Positions 1-13,265 of a DNA stretch of 64,000 bases are shown here, piece after piece. This DNA comes from Ulva prolifera (lineage: Eukaryota; Chlorophyta; Ulvophyceae; Ulvales; Ulvaceae). The position numbers and the translations under genes were made by a program. The notes under the pieces are model-generated. The model was not told the origin of the DNA. It saw only the letters and a program-made list of their open reading frames with translations, and ran no database searches. The DNA lies in NCBI GenBank assembly GCA_023078555.1, contig CM041196.1, positions 3,658,001 through 3,722,000 of the forward strand, given 5' to 3'. Positions within the stretch are counted from its first letter, which is position 1, and every line of letters begins with the position of its first letter.

Positions 1-18
1 GCTGCCGCTGCAGCTGCT

Positions 19-363
19 CAGAGTTGCATGAATACGCGTGCCTTTCGATTTCGGTACGTTTAATACGCGTATTTCATTCTAACGTACTTTATCAGCGTAT
101 AGTACGCGCGTACGTTTCGGACTTGGGCGTTTTGAGAGAGCCTAGAGCTCTGCACTGTGGTGCACCTCTAGCCACAAGGCCAAAGGAGGTTTTTCACGTC
201 CCTCGCATTGCATGATGAGCCTGAGTAACCTGGTCATCTAATTGACTGTTAGTATCTTGTATTGTTCTCTGCAACAGTGTGCCTAAGCACAGATGACAGT
301 GACCGGCTTGGCGCCTCGGTGACGTCGACGTACTTTATAACGAAACGTACTAATGCAACTCTG
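19..363. mobile_element. hAT-type MITE, 345 bp
   Basis: A 345-bp sequence bounded by inverted termini: CAGAGTTGCATGAATACG on the left and the complement of CAGAGTTGCATTAGTACG on the right. It is flanked by an 8-bp near-duplication (cagctgct / ctgctgct). It has no coding capacity. CAGAG termini with 8-bp target duplications are characteristic of the hAT superfamily. It sits in the intron between the zinc exon and exon H, at the same place as the copy at 49,891-50,235, so both descend from one insertion that predates the element duplication. Confidence 0.75.
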
Positions 364-376
364 CTGCTGCTGCTGC

Positions 377-748
<372 letters not shown>

Positions 749-855
749 TGTGTGGGTGTGCTTCCCTGTCTCGGTGTTCTTTTTTTCCTGACAGCAGTGA
801 TCGCCCCCCCTACCGCTGTGGCAGGTGCAGGCCCTCCATCCGGTGTTGCCTGCAG

Positions 856-3266
856 GTGTTGTGGACGCGCTGCTCCCGGATGGCACTGTGGACTTTGGCC
901 ACATCAGCTTGCTCCCGGTGCGGGGGCACGGCTCGGATGCCCGCGTCGCTGCCTCGCACCGCAATCGGGTGCAGGACCACCTCCTCCCGCCGGAGCTCCG
1001 GCAGGAGCGGCTGGACCGTGCGCTGACGCGGCGACAGGACATCGCCGCCGGGCGCATCGTGGCCGGAGCCCCGCTGGTGGGTGTGCCGGAGGGGCCCCTC
1101 GCGGACGCCCTGCGGAGCAGGGTCCCCCCCTCGTGGCATTGTAGACATGGTGCGATAAGTCCCCCGGAAATGCACAAGCAGCATCTGCTGAGATATGCCG
1201 CACTGAAGCACGTGTTTTGAGATGTTGGCCTATCGGGAAAGGCGCACAGGCTTGCTGCTCTGAGGTTTCGGCTCACTCCCCCTCGTGTAGTAGAGGCTGT
1301 GTCATGAACGCACGTGTGCAGCCGCCGCCGGCGTGGACCTCGTGGCGTGCCTCCCGACTGTCGGCCAGTGGTCACTGCTGGAGGACGTGGTGGAGGAGGG
1401 CTCGCCGGACGTGGCCCTCCGGGGGATCACGGTGACGGGGGCCCGCTTGCATGGGAAGGGCATCCGCAACAGGCCGACGCCGTCGCTCACTGACTTTGGG
1501 CCCGTCGGCCTGATATCGAAGACGATCCGAGGGGTCGAGCTGACGATGATCCGGATCGGGCACGACGAGAAGAGGTCGGCAAGCTCGACCGGGCCACAAC
1601 AGCCCACCCCACCGTCCCTCGGCATCGCCGTCGGCACGGCTGCGATCACCGTCCGAGGTTGCTCACGCGACATCACGGTGGACGCCCCGTGCGCGAGGAA
1701 CGTGGACGCACGGTGGATGCAGCTCTGCCGTGATGCCGGCGAGATGCTGGTGTGCCACGCGTTCAGCCTCCATGGCTGCGCCTGCACACGGGCGATCCGG
1801 CGCACGCCCCTCATCCACAACAGCTCGGCTCAGCTCATGCGCAGGCTCGGGGTGCTGGAGGCGCCGGCGCTCGCGCCGCTGCTCATGATGTTCGTGGTGG
1901 GGTGCGCACAGAGCTTGCTGCCGGCAGAGGTGCGGCAGGGCGCCTCTCGTGCCTGTCACAACAGCGTCGCCCGGGCGACCTGCTACGCGTACCGCGTGTT
2001 GCACAACAGCTTCTGCCGGTGGGGCGACTCGCGCGCCGCCTGTGTTGCGGCCTACATGTCCACACTGGCGGCCCTCCCACGTGCCGTCCTCAGCTTCATG
2101 AAGGAGCCGTTCCAGCCGGAGGACTGGGAGGCTGCCATGTGTAGAGCGCATGACGTGTGGCGTGGCAGCCCCCTCCACGAGGTGTGAGGCGGCTCCCCCC
2201 ATGCATGGTCGCATGTCTGTTGCACGCCGTTCCTGTTGTTATGGTCGCATGTCCACGCACTGTACGCAATGTCTGCGCTCACGCGTTGTCTGCACTCGTG
2301 TACGGGAAGGAGGTGCCCCACTCTGCAGAGGTGTGGCCATGGCCCGGTGTGCGGCCGTCGTGTGTGCGCATTGCGTGGTGTGAGTGATGCGTGTGTGTGT
2401 GTGCGTCTGTGCAGATCTCCTGGTCACCCGGGCAGCGCCCCGACGCGGTCTTTGCGGGGGCGGCGCCGACGCGGCTCGGGGCTGCGGCTGCTGGGGATTC
2501 CCGGGCGCTGCGCGTGCCGCGGATGGAGTTTGAGATGTGTGCGGACGGGCCGGGCGGCGCAGGCTCGGTGCCAGTTTCGCGCCTGCCGCAGCGGTCGTCA
2601 GAGGCCGGGGCTAGGGGCGCGCCGGTGGAGGCCACAGGCGCGGGCCCACCTGTCAGCGCGGCCGCTGCATCTGCCGCGCCCGCTGACGCGGCCGTGCCGG
2701 CTGACGTCACCGCCGCAGCACCGGTGGTCGGCGCCCACGACGGGGCTGAACGGGCAGGCGACGCTGCCCCTGCCGGCTCTGCCTCAGGGTCAGCACTCAC
2801 AGCCGCAGCTGCAGTGGCCGCTGCAGTAGCTGCCGCACCATGCGTGGTCGTCGACCACACACGCGCTGGCGGTGACGGGCCGGCGGTCGCAGTGGCCACC
2901 GTCGACGCTGCTCTCGCAGCCGACGCAGGCCCGGCACTCGACGCCGCTGCCAACGTCGCGCCCGATGGACCTGGCGCAGCTGCTGGTGATGTCAACGTAG
3001 CTGTCGCCCCTGCGCACGCCGTGCCCCGCCAGCAGGGCGCTGTTCCCGCCGCGGCTGCCGCTCTGCAGGCCCCGACCCGGAGCCTGACGGGCTGGCCGGT
3101 GACGCCCGGGCGGGCCAGGGTCCCGGGACGGACCCGCGTCCAGACACGCCTGGCACTCGAGCGGGCGGTCGACGACAGCAGCGTGCCACTGCGCTACTTC
3201 GCTACGGTGGCTGATCATCCGCACACGATGGCGGCTGGGAAGGAGGTCGTGCCGATCACAGGATGG
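856..3266 (+). CDS. Copy 3 exons H, I and J: conserved domains plus Ala-rich linker
   Basis: Three exons: 856-1149, 1322-2181 and 2415-3266. Exon H starts with Gly-Val-Val-Asp-Ala-Leu and encodes a 98-residue domain shared with 30,477-30,770. Exon I encodes about 286 residues, with conserved stretches around Phe-Gly-Pro-Val/Ile-Gly-Leu and Arg-Trp-Leu/Met-Gln-Leu, then a Cys-His-Cys cluster, matching 29,451-30,286. Exon J starts Ile-Ser-Trp, has a conserved Pro-Arg-Met-Glu-Phe, and becomes a long Ala/Gly-rich linker; its last residues (Val-Pro-Ile-Thr-Gly-Trp) are conserved. Donors are GTGCGA, GTGTGA and GTGTGC; acceptors end in TGCAG. No known family is recognised for H or I. These exons join the zinc region to the helicase. 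Confidence 0.65.
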
Positions 3267-3397
3267 GTGTGCTCCATGGGTGTCGTGTGTGCTACATGCG
3301 TCACACACACGCGTGCGCGCTCGGTCGGCCCCGGCGTGCATGACCGTGTTTGGTGTTTTCACGTGTGCGGGGATACATGTACTCGGGGGCTCGGGGA

Positions 3398-3413
3398 GGG
3401 GGGGGGGGGGGGG
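3398..3413 (+). repeat. G16 homopolymer in the J-K intron
   Basis: A run of 16 G inside the 235-bp intron before the helicase exon K. Homopolymer G/C tracts recur in this window at 18,102 (37 bp) and 37,942 (40 bp). Confidence 0.95.
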
Positions 3414-3501
3414 AGATGCGTTTCCTTGCACGGCACATGCATGCATGCATGCCGCTCTCTCCTCACATGCCCTCACATGCAGCGGGTGCTGATGTGTGCA
3501 G

Positions 3502-5740
3502 GATTTGTACAACCTGGCACAGCCGAGGGACGGTGCTGCGAACGTGGTGTTTCTGCTGGGGCCCCCGGGCAGCGGGAAGTCTGGCCTCATTATCGATGCC
3601 ATGGCCGCAGCGACAGCGGGGTCGCCGTTCAGAGAGAGCACTCGAGCCGTGGGGGTGGAGCCCGTGCACGGAGCGCACAAGGTGTCGCTGATGGTGCACA
3701 AGGCCCTCATGCGCTTCAACCTGGGTCACCCCGCGGAGACGCTCGCCAGCGGCATGTGCGCGTCGGCGTGGATGCCCGGGGCCGCCCCCGCCTTCCAGCA
3801 TGACGCCGCCCGCACCATCGCGGCGCGGAAGCTGCACGTCTTGGACGAGGTGCAGGCCATGACGCCGCTGCTGCGGCAGTACCTGCTGCAGCTGCGGAAG
3901 GCCCACGCTCAGGCGACCAACACGGACGGCGTGTCACACGCGGAGGTGCTGCGGAGGTGCCCGCACATCTTCGCCCTCGACCCGCAGCAGAGTCCGTGCC
4001 GGGAGATCGGCGTGCAGAGTGTGGACGCCAACGGGCGCGTGCTGATGCGTGACACGACCGTGATCATGCCGTGGAGGATGTGCATGGACGTGTGCGGCCC
4101 GCCGAGCGCGTCGCTGCGGTACCACTTCGTCGTCCTCCACGGCCAGTACCGCATGAGCGGACTGCTGTACCGCTTGCTGCACAGCGCGTGCGCTCTCCCC
4201 GCTGATGCATGACTGCGTGATTGGCCCTGGCGAGGGGCCCGTTGTGTCGGCAGGCGCACGACGGTCGTGTCGTTCGTTCAGGTCGGCTGCGGACCTGCTG
4301 GCAGTGTCAGAGCGGGTTGTGGACGTCGAGGTCAATCACCACTTTGTCACGTTCTACGCGCCGGACCGGGAGGCAGACGCTGTGGACTCGGACAAGTTCA
4401 CGATGCGGGGCTTCGGAATCGAGGCGGAGGGTGAGAACGTGTACGTCTGGGACGGAGGCGACTGCGCGCTGAGGCCCCACCCGACATTGATCATCACCGC
4501 GACCAAGGACGGGGCGAAGGTGATGTATGATCGGGTCAAGGGTCGCACGGACTACTGCGGATTCATCGATGCAGCGCACGCGTCTGCAAAGGCAAAGGCG
4601 CAGATGCGAGCAGAGCTGAAGGCTGCGGAGTTGCGCCGTCTCGGTCGCGAGCAGGAGGCGGCTGCAGTGCAGGCTGCACCGGTCGTGTTGGCTGGCACGT
4701 TCAAGGCGAGCGAAGCCTGTGTGTTCCGGTGTGCCCCCAACGCCCGGTGCCGGCTGCCCGCCTGTGAGCAAGCATGCATGTGTATCAAGCCGTATCCTTC
4801 CCGGCATCGCCTGTGGCCTGTGCAACGGACCTGAGGGAGGGCATGTGGGTGCAGGCACGAGGATGAGGTGGGGCAGCAGATGGTACAGCGGCTGGAGGGG
4901 TTCGTGTACAGCAGCTGGGACGAGGCCCGCCTGCAGGTGGGGGAGCAGTATCTGCTGACCTCGGGGCTGGGCCCGAACTACCCGAGGGGGTCCGTGTGCG
5001 CCGTCGCGTGCTTCGAGCGTGCGCCGTGCGCAAAGGTCGTGCGTGACGCGGTAGCATCCTTCGAGGTGTTCACGAAGGATGCACATGCACGCGGCCTCGC
5101 CTGGGACGGGGTACATTACAGTGTCGGCGGCGTTGCCGGCCCCCCCGGCGAGCAACAGCAAATGCTCGATGTGGTGCGGCGGGTGGCGCAGCGGTTTGTC
5201 GAAGAGCATGGTGACGGCGGCTACATCACAGTGCCGAGGTGCCGCATCGCCATGGCGTCCGGGTCCGCGGGCACACGGCAGGTGCTGCCCGTCGTGGAGG
5301 CCATTGTGTCCGAGGAGGGCGCGCTGGTTGCGTGCCGGATGCAGATGCCGCTGGTGCCGTCGGTCGTGCGCATGGCCAACTCCATGCTCAGCGCGACCGT
5401 GGTCGACCAGCGGCTCGTGGTGTACTGCCCTAGTGTGGGAAACGTGCACATGTCAGCGGAGGCGCATGCGGCGCCTCTGCTGGTCGCTCTGACCCGTGTG
5501 CAGTCCATCGCGCGAATAGCCCTGGCGAAGGACTCGGACTGGCACGACGAGGTGTTCAGTGCGCGGGGTCCTTTCGAGAGCCTGACTGCGGACGTGCAGC
5601 AGTGGGCGCAGGGGCTGCGGTACTGCCGGCTGTACCACTGCCAGTCGCTCGGTTATGATGGCGGGCGTGCGCAGCCTCGTGGATCTCATGACCACGATGC
5701 AGAGCATGTGATGCAGCTGAATTTCGGCTACTTCTATTGA
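3502..5740 (+). CDS. Copy 3 exons K-M: SF1 (PIF1-like) helicase domain
   Basis: Exons 3502-4187, 4282-4728 and 4855-5740; the stop is TGA at 5738-5740. Helicase motifs appear in the superfamily-1 order: Walker A GPPGSGKS (3559-3582), motif II Leu-Asp-Glu-Val-Gln (3841-3855), a motif-III-like Asp-Pro-Gln-Gln (about 3979), Gln-Tyr-Arg-Met (about 4144), and a motif-VI-like Val-Ala-Leu-Thr-Arg-Val near 5480-5500. The last resembles the Val-Ala-Leu-Ser-Arg-Val of PIF1 helicases. Exon M is 886 nt, exactly the length of its homologue at 25,998-26,883. Such enzymes unwind DNA with ATP. As the C-terminus of a mobile-element protein, a role in replicating or processing the element is inferred. The PIF1 assignment is less certain than SF1, because the KSQG-like motif V is degenerate. 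Confidence 0.72.
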
Positions 5741-8640
5741 TGTAGAGTGGCACCGACGGGCCTGTTAGCTGTAGCCACTGTGCAGGCTGTCATGTAAAGT
5801 GTGTGACATGTGCACATGACTCGGCGGGTTCGGCGGGTTCGGCTCAGCATGATGCCGTCCGCGACGAACGTGTCGCTATGGGATTCTTTGACTTTACATG
5901 TACGCAGCCGGGTTGGTGATGGAATGCGCGCGCCTGTCTTGGGCATGTACACCGTGTATGGCATGTATGGCATGTACACGCGACGTGATGCTGATTGCCA
6001 CAGCGACCGTTGCCATGATCAGTTATGTGTGGATTGCGTTTTTTCTACCTGACTCGCACCGTGGGTGCATTGGACAGGCCAGCGTGCCAGATGCAGCTGC
6101 CAGATGCGACGTGTACGGCACGGGCCCGTCATAGGCGCGGGAAGCACACGGTAATACACGCCAACGACCGCTAATCACCACCGTGTTGTGTATTGTAAGA
6201 CCTCGCACCGGCTGCTGCCAGCGTCACGTCTTCGTGTAGTCGGTGCTGCGAGCTGCTGCAACACCGACCTGCCCTGCCGGATACTGTATCGGCCTACTGA
6301 CTCTGTTTACCTAAGATTTGTCCACCTGATGCAGTGGCGTGGAGTATACCGTCGCGTGGACGGCGCTCTCACACTCTGGAAACCTTTCTATGACAGCTTC
6401 TACTCAAGCAAAGGCGGGATGGCCGCCACGCACACGATACACATTGACTATGTGTGTTATCGATGAAATGTTGGTGTGGCAGTTACAGCAGGCGTGATTG
6501 TCACGACTCTGTGGGCATCGACAGCCAACCGCATTGCTAAACGAGGTGACAAAAAGTCGCACTGCTTTGATGCCAACCGAATTTGTCAGCATCGCGCAAA
6601 CGGCGCCTGGTCTGTTTGAGGATGGGTTGCATTGTGACGACTCTCGTGTCGTGGCGCACACTCGGCGTCCGTCACCGTGGCATGCACTGTGGCAACATGT
6701 GGACGCCAGGCACGCTGATAGCGAGTCGGTCGGGGTTCGACACTGCACATGTTGTGGCTTACGCAGCTCCGCGCAGCTTCGCGGCTTACGCCGCTGATGC
6801 GTAAGGGCCCTGTAACCCCGTGCAACACCGCAGCTACGTGCAGCTGCGTTCAGTGCGACGGATGCGATTCGGTTTCAGTGTTTGTTTTTTTGCAAATAAC
6901 GTGCAGTGTGACCAAAGATCGTGCGTGCCGTGCCGTTCGGTCCCAATTGTGAAAACGCGGCCATGCAGACCTGCCAGTGCGTGCGTGGCGCTGTTCCGCC
7001 AACCCGATCGTTGTGGTTCGTGACAGCAGCACCGTGGCGTAAGGGGCTTCTCGAATCCGAAGAGTTCAGCAAGCCCCTCACGCCACTGCTGCGGGCTGCC
7101 GGGTCGTGTCAGCACCACTTCACACACGTGTGTTATGCGGTGGACACAGCTGCAATGCTTGCAAGACAGGACGAGGGACACCGAGGCTGATGCCATACAG
7201 CATCAACGCCACCGCCTGCTCTGCAACGGCGTGCGCACGCCAGGTCTGTGGAGACGGTGGGCGGTGCGAATCACTCACCAGACAGTAGCAGCGGCCGCAC
7301 AAGAACCAGCGAGGGCTACGTATGTACTCCGGTGTATATATATATATATATTCTAGCGTCAATCTGTTGTTCTTGTGCGCTGCGATACCGGGGACAAAAC
7401 ACATCGAGCACAGGCCTACCTCTCGAAACAGCCTGTAATGAAAACATCACGCACGCTGCAGATGCACAGAAAAAGCAGGATTGACGAATGGCAGGCGTGG
7501 CTGCAGCTACTGTGCTGCAGCATGCCACACACAGTCCGTCGTGCATCGCGTTTGCAGCCCCAGCGTGGCGAAGGGCACAACGCGCCGTGCACAGGCACGC
7601 CTTGACGCCGCCATTGCCGGCCTGTAGCAGGACACCCAAGAAACAAAAGTCATGCACTGCTTGTCGCTACCCTTCCTCTACAGCTGCATGTCACACCTCC
7701 ATTGTCACAGGTTCTGTACAGCGCTCACCTCGAGTTCCACAAGTGTTGTCGTCGCGCGTCGTTAACGATACCTCGAGGCGTCGACATGTCGACGGGTGCC
7801 ATCAAGCCAGGGATGCAGGTGCGTTGTTTCTCTCTGTCCACAGGTCGCTTGCCTGTGCTTGAAATCCCCTTGTCAGGTCCAGCAGGCTGTCCCTCCTAGC
7901 TCGGGTCGGGGTCCAATCGGGTCTGTTGTCAGCAAGGGCGTCCGCGTGGTACAAATCGAATTGTGACAGCGAAGCAGCCATGATGGTCATTTTAATCCGG
8001 TCCTCAGGTTTCGATCCGTCGCATGTATGACTACAACACCATGTCATGGGCATGGCATGCATGCTTCAGTGTCATGCTAGATGATGCCTTGTGACGGCAG
8101 GTGTACCGCCATTGCACTGCTGCCGATGCGCAACGACTAGCGCGCATCCCCGGCGCCTCGAAGTGTTACTGCGAGCATATGGTGCAGCGTGGCTGCATGT
8201 ATCGCGACGTGGTCACGGTCCTTGCGGAGCAGCCGATCGTTGTCTGCTGTTTAGATGTACATAAGCAGCCTCTACACCACTGTGCTTTACACAACAAACT
8301 TTCGAAAACTCACTTCAGCCTCTCAAATATTGCCGCACATTGTCCTTTGTTGCTAATCTGCCTTCACCGACGCTTCTGGGAGCAGTCCGGCAGTAAAAAA
8401 GCGTGCCAGCCATTGAAGCGGATCCAGCCGAAGCGCAAGTGGGTCGCATGAGGGATGACATCAGCAAACAGCACATGAAAATATTTCGGAGAGAATACTG
8501 GTGTGCTGGGTCAGCTCACGCTTTGTTCCATCCTTACACGATGCTATCAACACCACAACCACTGTGGTGCCAATGGCCTTTTAACACAAGGCAATACACA
8601 AAATGTATACTAACACGACCTCGAAGCTTCTTTGGTGGGT
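5741..8640. other. Region without recognisable gene
   Basis: About 2.9 kb between the helicase stop and the MULE. The open frames are short, lack conserved residues and have no matching splice pattern. A short (TA)n run lies at 7335-7351. Base composition is closer to 50% GC than in the flanking element. It may hold the 3' end of the large element and one end of the MULE, but I found no terminal repeats. Confidence 0.5.
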
Positions 8641-8763
8641 GTGTAGCGTAGTGCGTCTGTGCTGGATGGACTTGGGTGGGCCGTTGCCCGGAGCAGATGG
8701 GTGGTTGCAGCTGCTGGGTTGCATAGTAAAGCTGCAGTACAGCATATAAATGCTGCTGCTGCA

Positions 8764-11700
8764 TCAGTGTAGCTTGTTCTGGTGGCTCGTGCATGGGCGC
8801 AGCATGTTGCTGATGTGAATGTAGCGATCGGTGTTGCAGCACAGATTGATTGTCCATCTGCTGAGACTGCAGTTCTTGGTTGCATGAATCTCCCCGCAAT
8901 AGCTTTGTGGAGGCATTGGACACGCAGACGGCTGCCTGTTGCATCGGCTGAGACTGCTGTTGGTGCAGTGATCCTTGGGGCTGCGATGCAAGCGGTTCCT
9001 GCAGTACAGTTGTCGATGTTCTGTTGCTTTGAGCATCTGACTTTGCTGCTGCCGGCGCTGCCTTAGACTCTGCCTGCTTGCCACGCCTGGCCTTAGCACC
9101 CCTGCACTGGTTTTGGAGCTCTTGCTGTTCTGGAAGGCTTGTTGGTCTGCTGGCAAGTTGGGCACTTGCGGACCAGAACCTCGCGCTGGTTCGGTGGACT
9201 GCAGGGCTGCCTGCTGTCCTGCGGGATGCTGCTGCTTTTGTCGCTTTGATGGAGGCTCCAATGCCTCCAGAAAGCTCTTGTGTCGTTTCAGGGAAGCTGT
9301 GGATCCCTGGAACTGCTGTTGCATCGGTGCAGGGGCTTGTTGGCCTTGCGCTGCTTGCACATCCTTACGCATTGCTGCATGGCTGCGTTTCACGATGTTC
9401 AATTGTGCCTGCTGTACATGAGGTTGAGAGAGTGATATCATGTCGAAGCAGGCTGTCAAATCCTGGAGAGCTGCTTCATGTGCATGGGCTTGTGCCTTCT
9501 CACCCACTGGGGTCTGCAGTGGCACTGAGTGTGCTGGATCTGGGGACTGTTCAGCTGGAAGCTGCCCCACTGCAGAACATGGGGGGCCCTGGCCGGGGGA
9601 GGCATCACGTGTAGAAGTGAGAGCTCTGATGCTCTCGGTCAGGATGCTGATGTCCTCGCGGTCGCATCCCCCCACACATCCGAGTTTTGAGCCCAACAAC
9701 CTCACAATCAGTCTGTCTGTTTCAAGATTGTCGTTGCTGAGGGTCAGTAGGGATGCTAGCTGGTGCTCGCAGGCTTGCCGCTGCATGGCCTTGTTGCGCG
9801 AGCAAGCCGCAAAGCGCAGCTGGGGCTCAACCATGATATGTTCTTGTCTGGTCAGGTCTGGTGTCAGAACCGCGACCACCTGAAGACCTTCAGCGATTGC
9901 ATTCTGGACCTTGGCTTCACGCTGCTCTGCTGTGTCAGTGTTGCATGGCTGTAGTGTAGACGTGGCTGCTGCAATCGTGATGTGGGCCACATCATCTGTG
10001 TCGGGCTCTGGCTCGGGTGGTTGTGCTTGCCACAGCACTGGAGCCTCTGTGTCATCAAGAGAGTCGTCTGTTGAACATGCTGGTCCGTCAGCAGCTGGAG
10101 CCATACCCTGAGACAGCGCTCGAAAACGAGCTGAATTGAATTTGTGTGCGTCACCCAGATTGTCACAAACAGCTTTCTGTGCCTTGGCATTGATTGCGCT
10201 GCCTGCAAGCATAATCTTGTCTAGGATCAGCACATGGAGCCACAAATTGGCAGGCCTACGCACACAGCTTGATACACTCTTGACGTCAAAGTCCTTGGAT
10301 CATACCATCCTGACTTCGCAATTCTCTTCTGACATAGTCTTTGATCATGCATTCCAGGAAAAACCATATGAGCTTGTCCACTCGTAGGGCTTCACTGCCC
10401 ATGGCGCGTAGTGTGGACTTGACCTTCCAGTGGTAGCCCTCGCAGTGTGCCGTGGTGTGGCAGTCGAGGGTGTTGTGGAAAACTTGAAAGCACTTCACCC
10501 ACAGCTCTGCACGCTCAGGCAGCACAGTCATCAACTCGGGCGATTGGGAACGTCCAAGGCCAACAGGTGTCCAGCATTCACTGCAACACATGTGGTCTTG
10601 CTCACCCCTTTTATCTTTCCAGGCTCGCTGGAACCAGGCAATGACCTCTGTCTCTTCATGAAAGCGGGACTCAAAGCAGCGAATGGCATCATCGACAGTA
10701 CTGTGAACTTCTTTTAGAGTGCCTGGCACCTGCATGCCTGCTTCCTTCGTAGCTTTTCTGCCCGGGCCTTCAGTACATGCCACATGCACAAGAACACACG
10801 TGTACCGGGGAATACTAGCCTGCAGGGAATAAATCAGTCACAGGGGATGTGCACTTTCGACATAGCCCTGCAGAAAAGGTATATACAGTTGACTGCAACG
10901 ACAGAAGCATGGTAGCAGGCACCTGATTGCCCCGATCTCTGCGTTGGAGTTGTCCGTGAGCATACAGCTCGGGCACCATGCCAGTTGCCGCTGAAATTTC
11001 TTTGCCGCGAACATCTCCACAGCGTCTTTGACGGTTTGCTGTATGGTCTGATACACCTCAATTGTCTCAAAGCGTACAATCGCCCAAGCAATGGGCAGCC
11101 CTGTAGCATGAGGGTGTCAGTCTGCTGGCAATGTGCATAAAGTACGCATCACTATGAGCAATGCCAGTGTAGCGCTGGTCACACCTTTGCCACAGGCGTT
11201 CCTGACATGGACGGTCACTACTTTCAGCCCATAGCGCTGCATGTCGTGTGATGCATCCATAAAAATTGGGTTGCTCTGCCCCAAGGCCCATGCCCACTCC
11301 TTCTGCTCTGGAGTGCACAATATAATTGTGACCCTCTTCCCACTCACGTCCACATCATGCAGCAGCCACTGCCGACTTGCTTCAGGTCGCTGTTGGTCCT
11401 GGTGGTACTGCATAGCAAAGTGACTGCTGCTCTAAATGGGTTGGCGGCATGCAGACACTCTTGAAGGAATGTGCCCAGGCTGCAATTGATGTAGAGAGAG
11501 CTCACCGCTGCAGCAACAGAATGTACATCGCTGGAGTTTTTGCGCCACAAATAATCAATATAATTCCTCCGCAAGCTGCAGATGTATGAATTTTTGATCA
11601 GGTTGTCTTTGGCAAACCTAGATGTTTTGATGCACTGGTCAGCCTCTATTTCGCTCATATGAGAGGGTATGCCTAGCAGCTCTCGGATCACACTCTGTAT

Positions 11701-12568
11701 TCCTGCATGCAAGCTTTGTCTGATCATATGCGTACAATCCGTGCAAAGAGCGGGAAACTGTGAAAGAGGCGCAGTGCTTCTAGGGCCACTGCTTCCTGCG
11801 ACATCATTAGTGTAGCAGAAAAGAACATTTCCCACCAAAGCAGATCGCACCCTCGATAATCAATGCAGGCTTTGCATGCATTTTCAGCTGTGTAACAATA
11901 AAAATTTTATCCTCGATTGTGTGCTCACGTAAGTGATGTATGTCCTCCACTGAGTGGGCAGCTTTGTTGAGATGTTTCATGGACGTGCACGTCTCCACTG
12001 TGTCGTCCGTGCCACAGGAAAACTTGAGAATCGCTACCTGCGGAAGTTGGACATAAGACTTCACGATGTAATGGTATTTACAGCCCTTCTTGCAAGTGAG
12101 GCCAGTCATCGTCTTCGAGAATCTGGGTTTGCTGCCCTCAGTCTGAGCCACAGGAGCAGTACATGCCAGCATCCGTTGCCTCCCCTTTTGTTCTCGATGG
12201 CGTGGACCCTCAAATAGACAAACCACTCGATCCTGTATGTATGCACCGACCGTATGGTGCCCCTGCGAATAGGCTGAAAGCTTTGTTCGCCCTCGCTGCG
12301 CCTCACCTGCTCGAAAGTCAGGCACTCGATCCACAGGGATGGCGGCCACCAATGCTGAACGCCGGTATTCGTTGGTTTTCTGCCAGGTCAAATCATTAAG
12401 AGTGAACATCCCAGAGATTGCCTTCTGTATCTCGAGAGACCTCACGTATGATGGCAGGTCGCCCCGCTTGGGCTTCTTGTGCTCTTCGACGCCAGCAGGC
12501 CGGTGGTTCAGAATGACCGGTCTCAGGTGGCACGTCTGCGGATGAATGTGGCGCCTGTACGGTGTCAT
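8764..12568 (-). pseudogene. MULE (Mutator-like) transposase with one apparent frameshift
   Basis: A Mutator-like transposase read from 12,568 to 8,764. The N-terminal exon (12,568 to about 11,860) holds a FAR1/WRKY-like zinc region (Cys-Lys-Lys-Gly-Cys, later His-x4-His). The DDE triad is visible: Phe-Met-Asp-Ala-Ser-His (about 11,240), Leu-Thr-Asp-Asn-Ser-Asn-Ala-Glu (about 10,960) and His-Cys-Glu-Gly-Tyr-His (about 10,435). A Trp-His-Val-Leu-Lys-Ala segment precedes the third motif. Introns with donors GTGCGA, GTGAGC, GTGTGA and GTGCCT join the frames. A one-base frame change near 10,711-10,718, between Leu-Arg-Arg-Lys and the Glu-Val-His-Ser region, is not explained by an intron, so the copy may be dead unless it is a sequencing error. 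The C-terminal 500 residues are Gln/Ala-rich. No terminal inverted repeats were found. Confidence 0.8.
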
Positions 12569-12887
12569 GAGGTAGGGGCTTCAGTGTGTTTTGTAAATGT
12601 GGACTCGGGACAGCTACATTGGTGCTGATCAACCGTAGAGGCTGTCTCTCCGACGCATCTTGACCCAACTGATGCATGACCTTAAATTTTTCGTTGCTGA
12701 TTCTGGATGAATTGCCTGGACTTGTGCAGCACTCACGGAACGCGGTTGGCGACGCTCGCCAGCTAACAACGTTGCCTAGACCCTGCAAGAAGCGCGGACT
12801 GTCTCGCACTTGATCATGCATTGTAATAATCGCTCCTGAAGCATACGTTGCAGACTGATAGCCAGGTTGTTGACTGAAGATCATCAC

Positions 12888-13265
12888 TAAACGCCGTCAA
12901 ACAAACGATGCGCAGCTTTCCGAGCGATCAATACAGACATACGTACAGACATCGACAATAGGTCATCAAGCTCCCGCGTGTGGAAATTCACAAGCGGGTA
13001 CCACTGGAACCAAATGGCAAGCGCGAGATACACGCCGCTATTGATTACATGGCAAGTCAATGCTGCTGATACGAGCAATCCATATTGTCTGCTATTAGAT
13101 GCGGGTGCCGCTGGCGGAGTATGTGTCGGGGTCGCGCTGGTCGCGTCCATGCGGCGGTGGCCCCGGCGGTCGGCTCAATTCATGCATTGCGTCCGGTCAA
13201 GTGCTGACGACCTTCTGGGGGTTGTGGGGGTAAGGGGTCCATGCATGATGAATGGCGCGGTGCTG
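12888..13265. other. No gene seen
   Basis: Upstream flank of the MULE. It has only short unconserved frames. It could contain the MULE terminal repeat, but no inverted partner was found on the other side. Confidence 0.4.
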
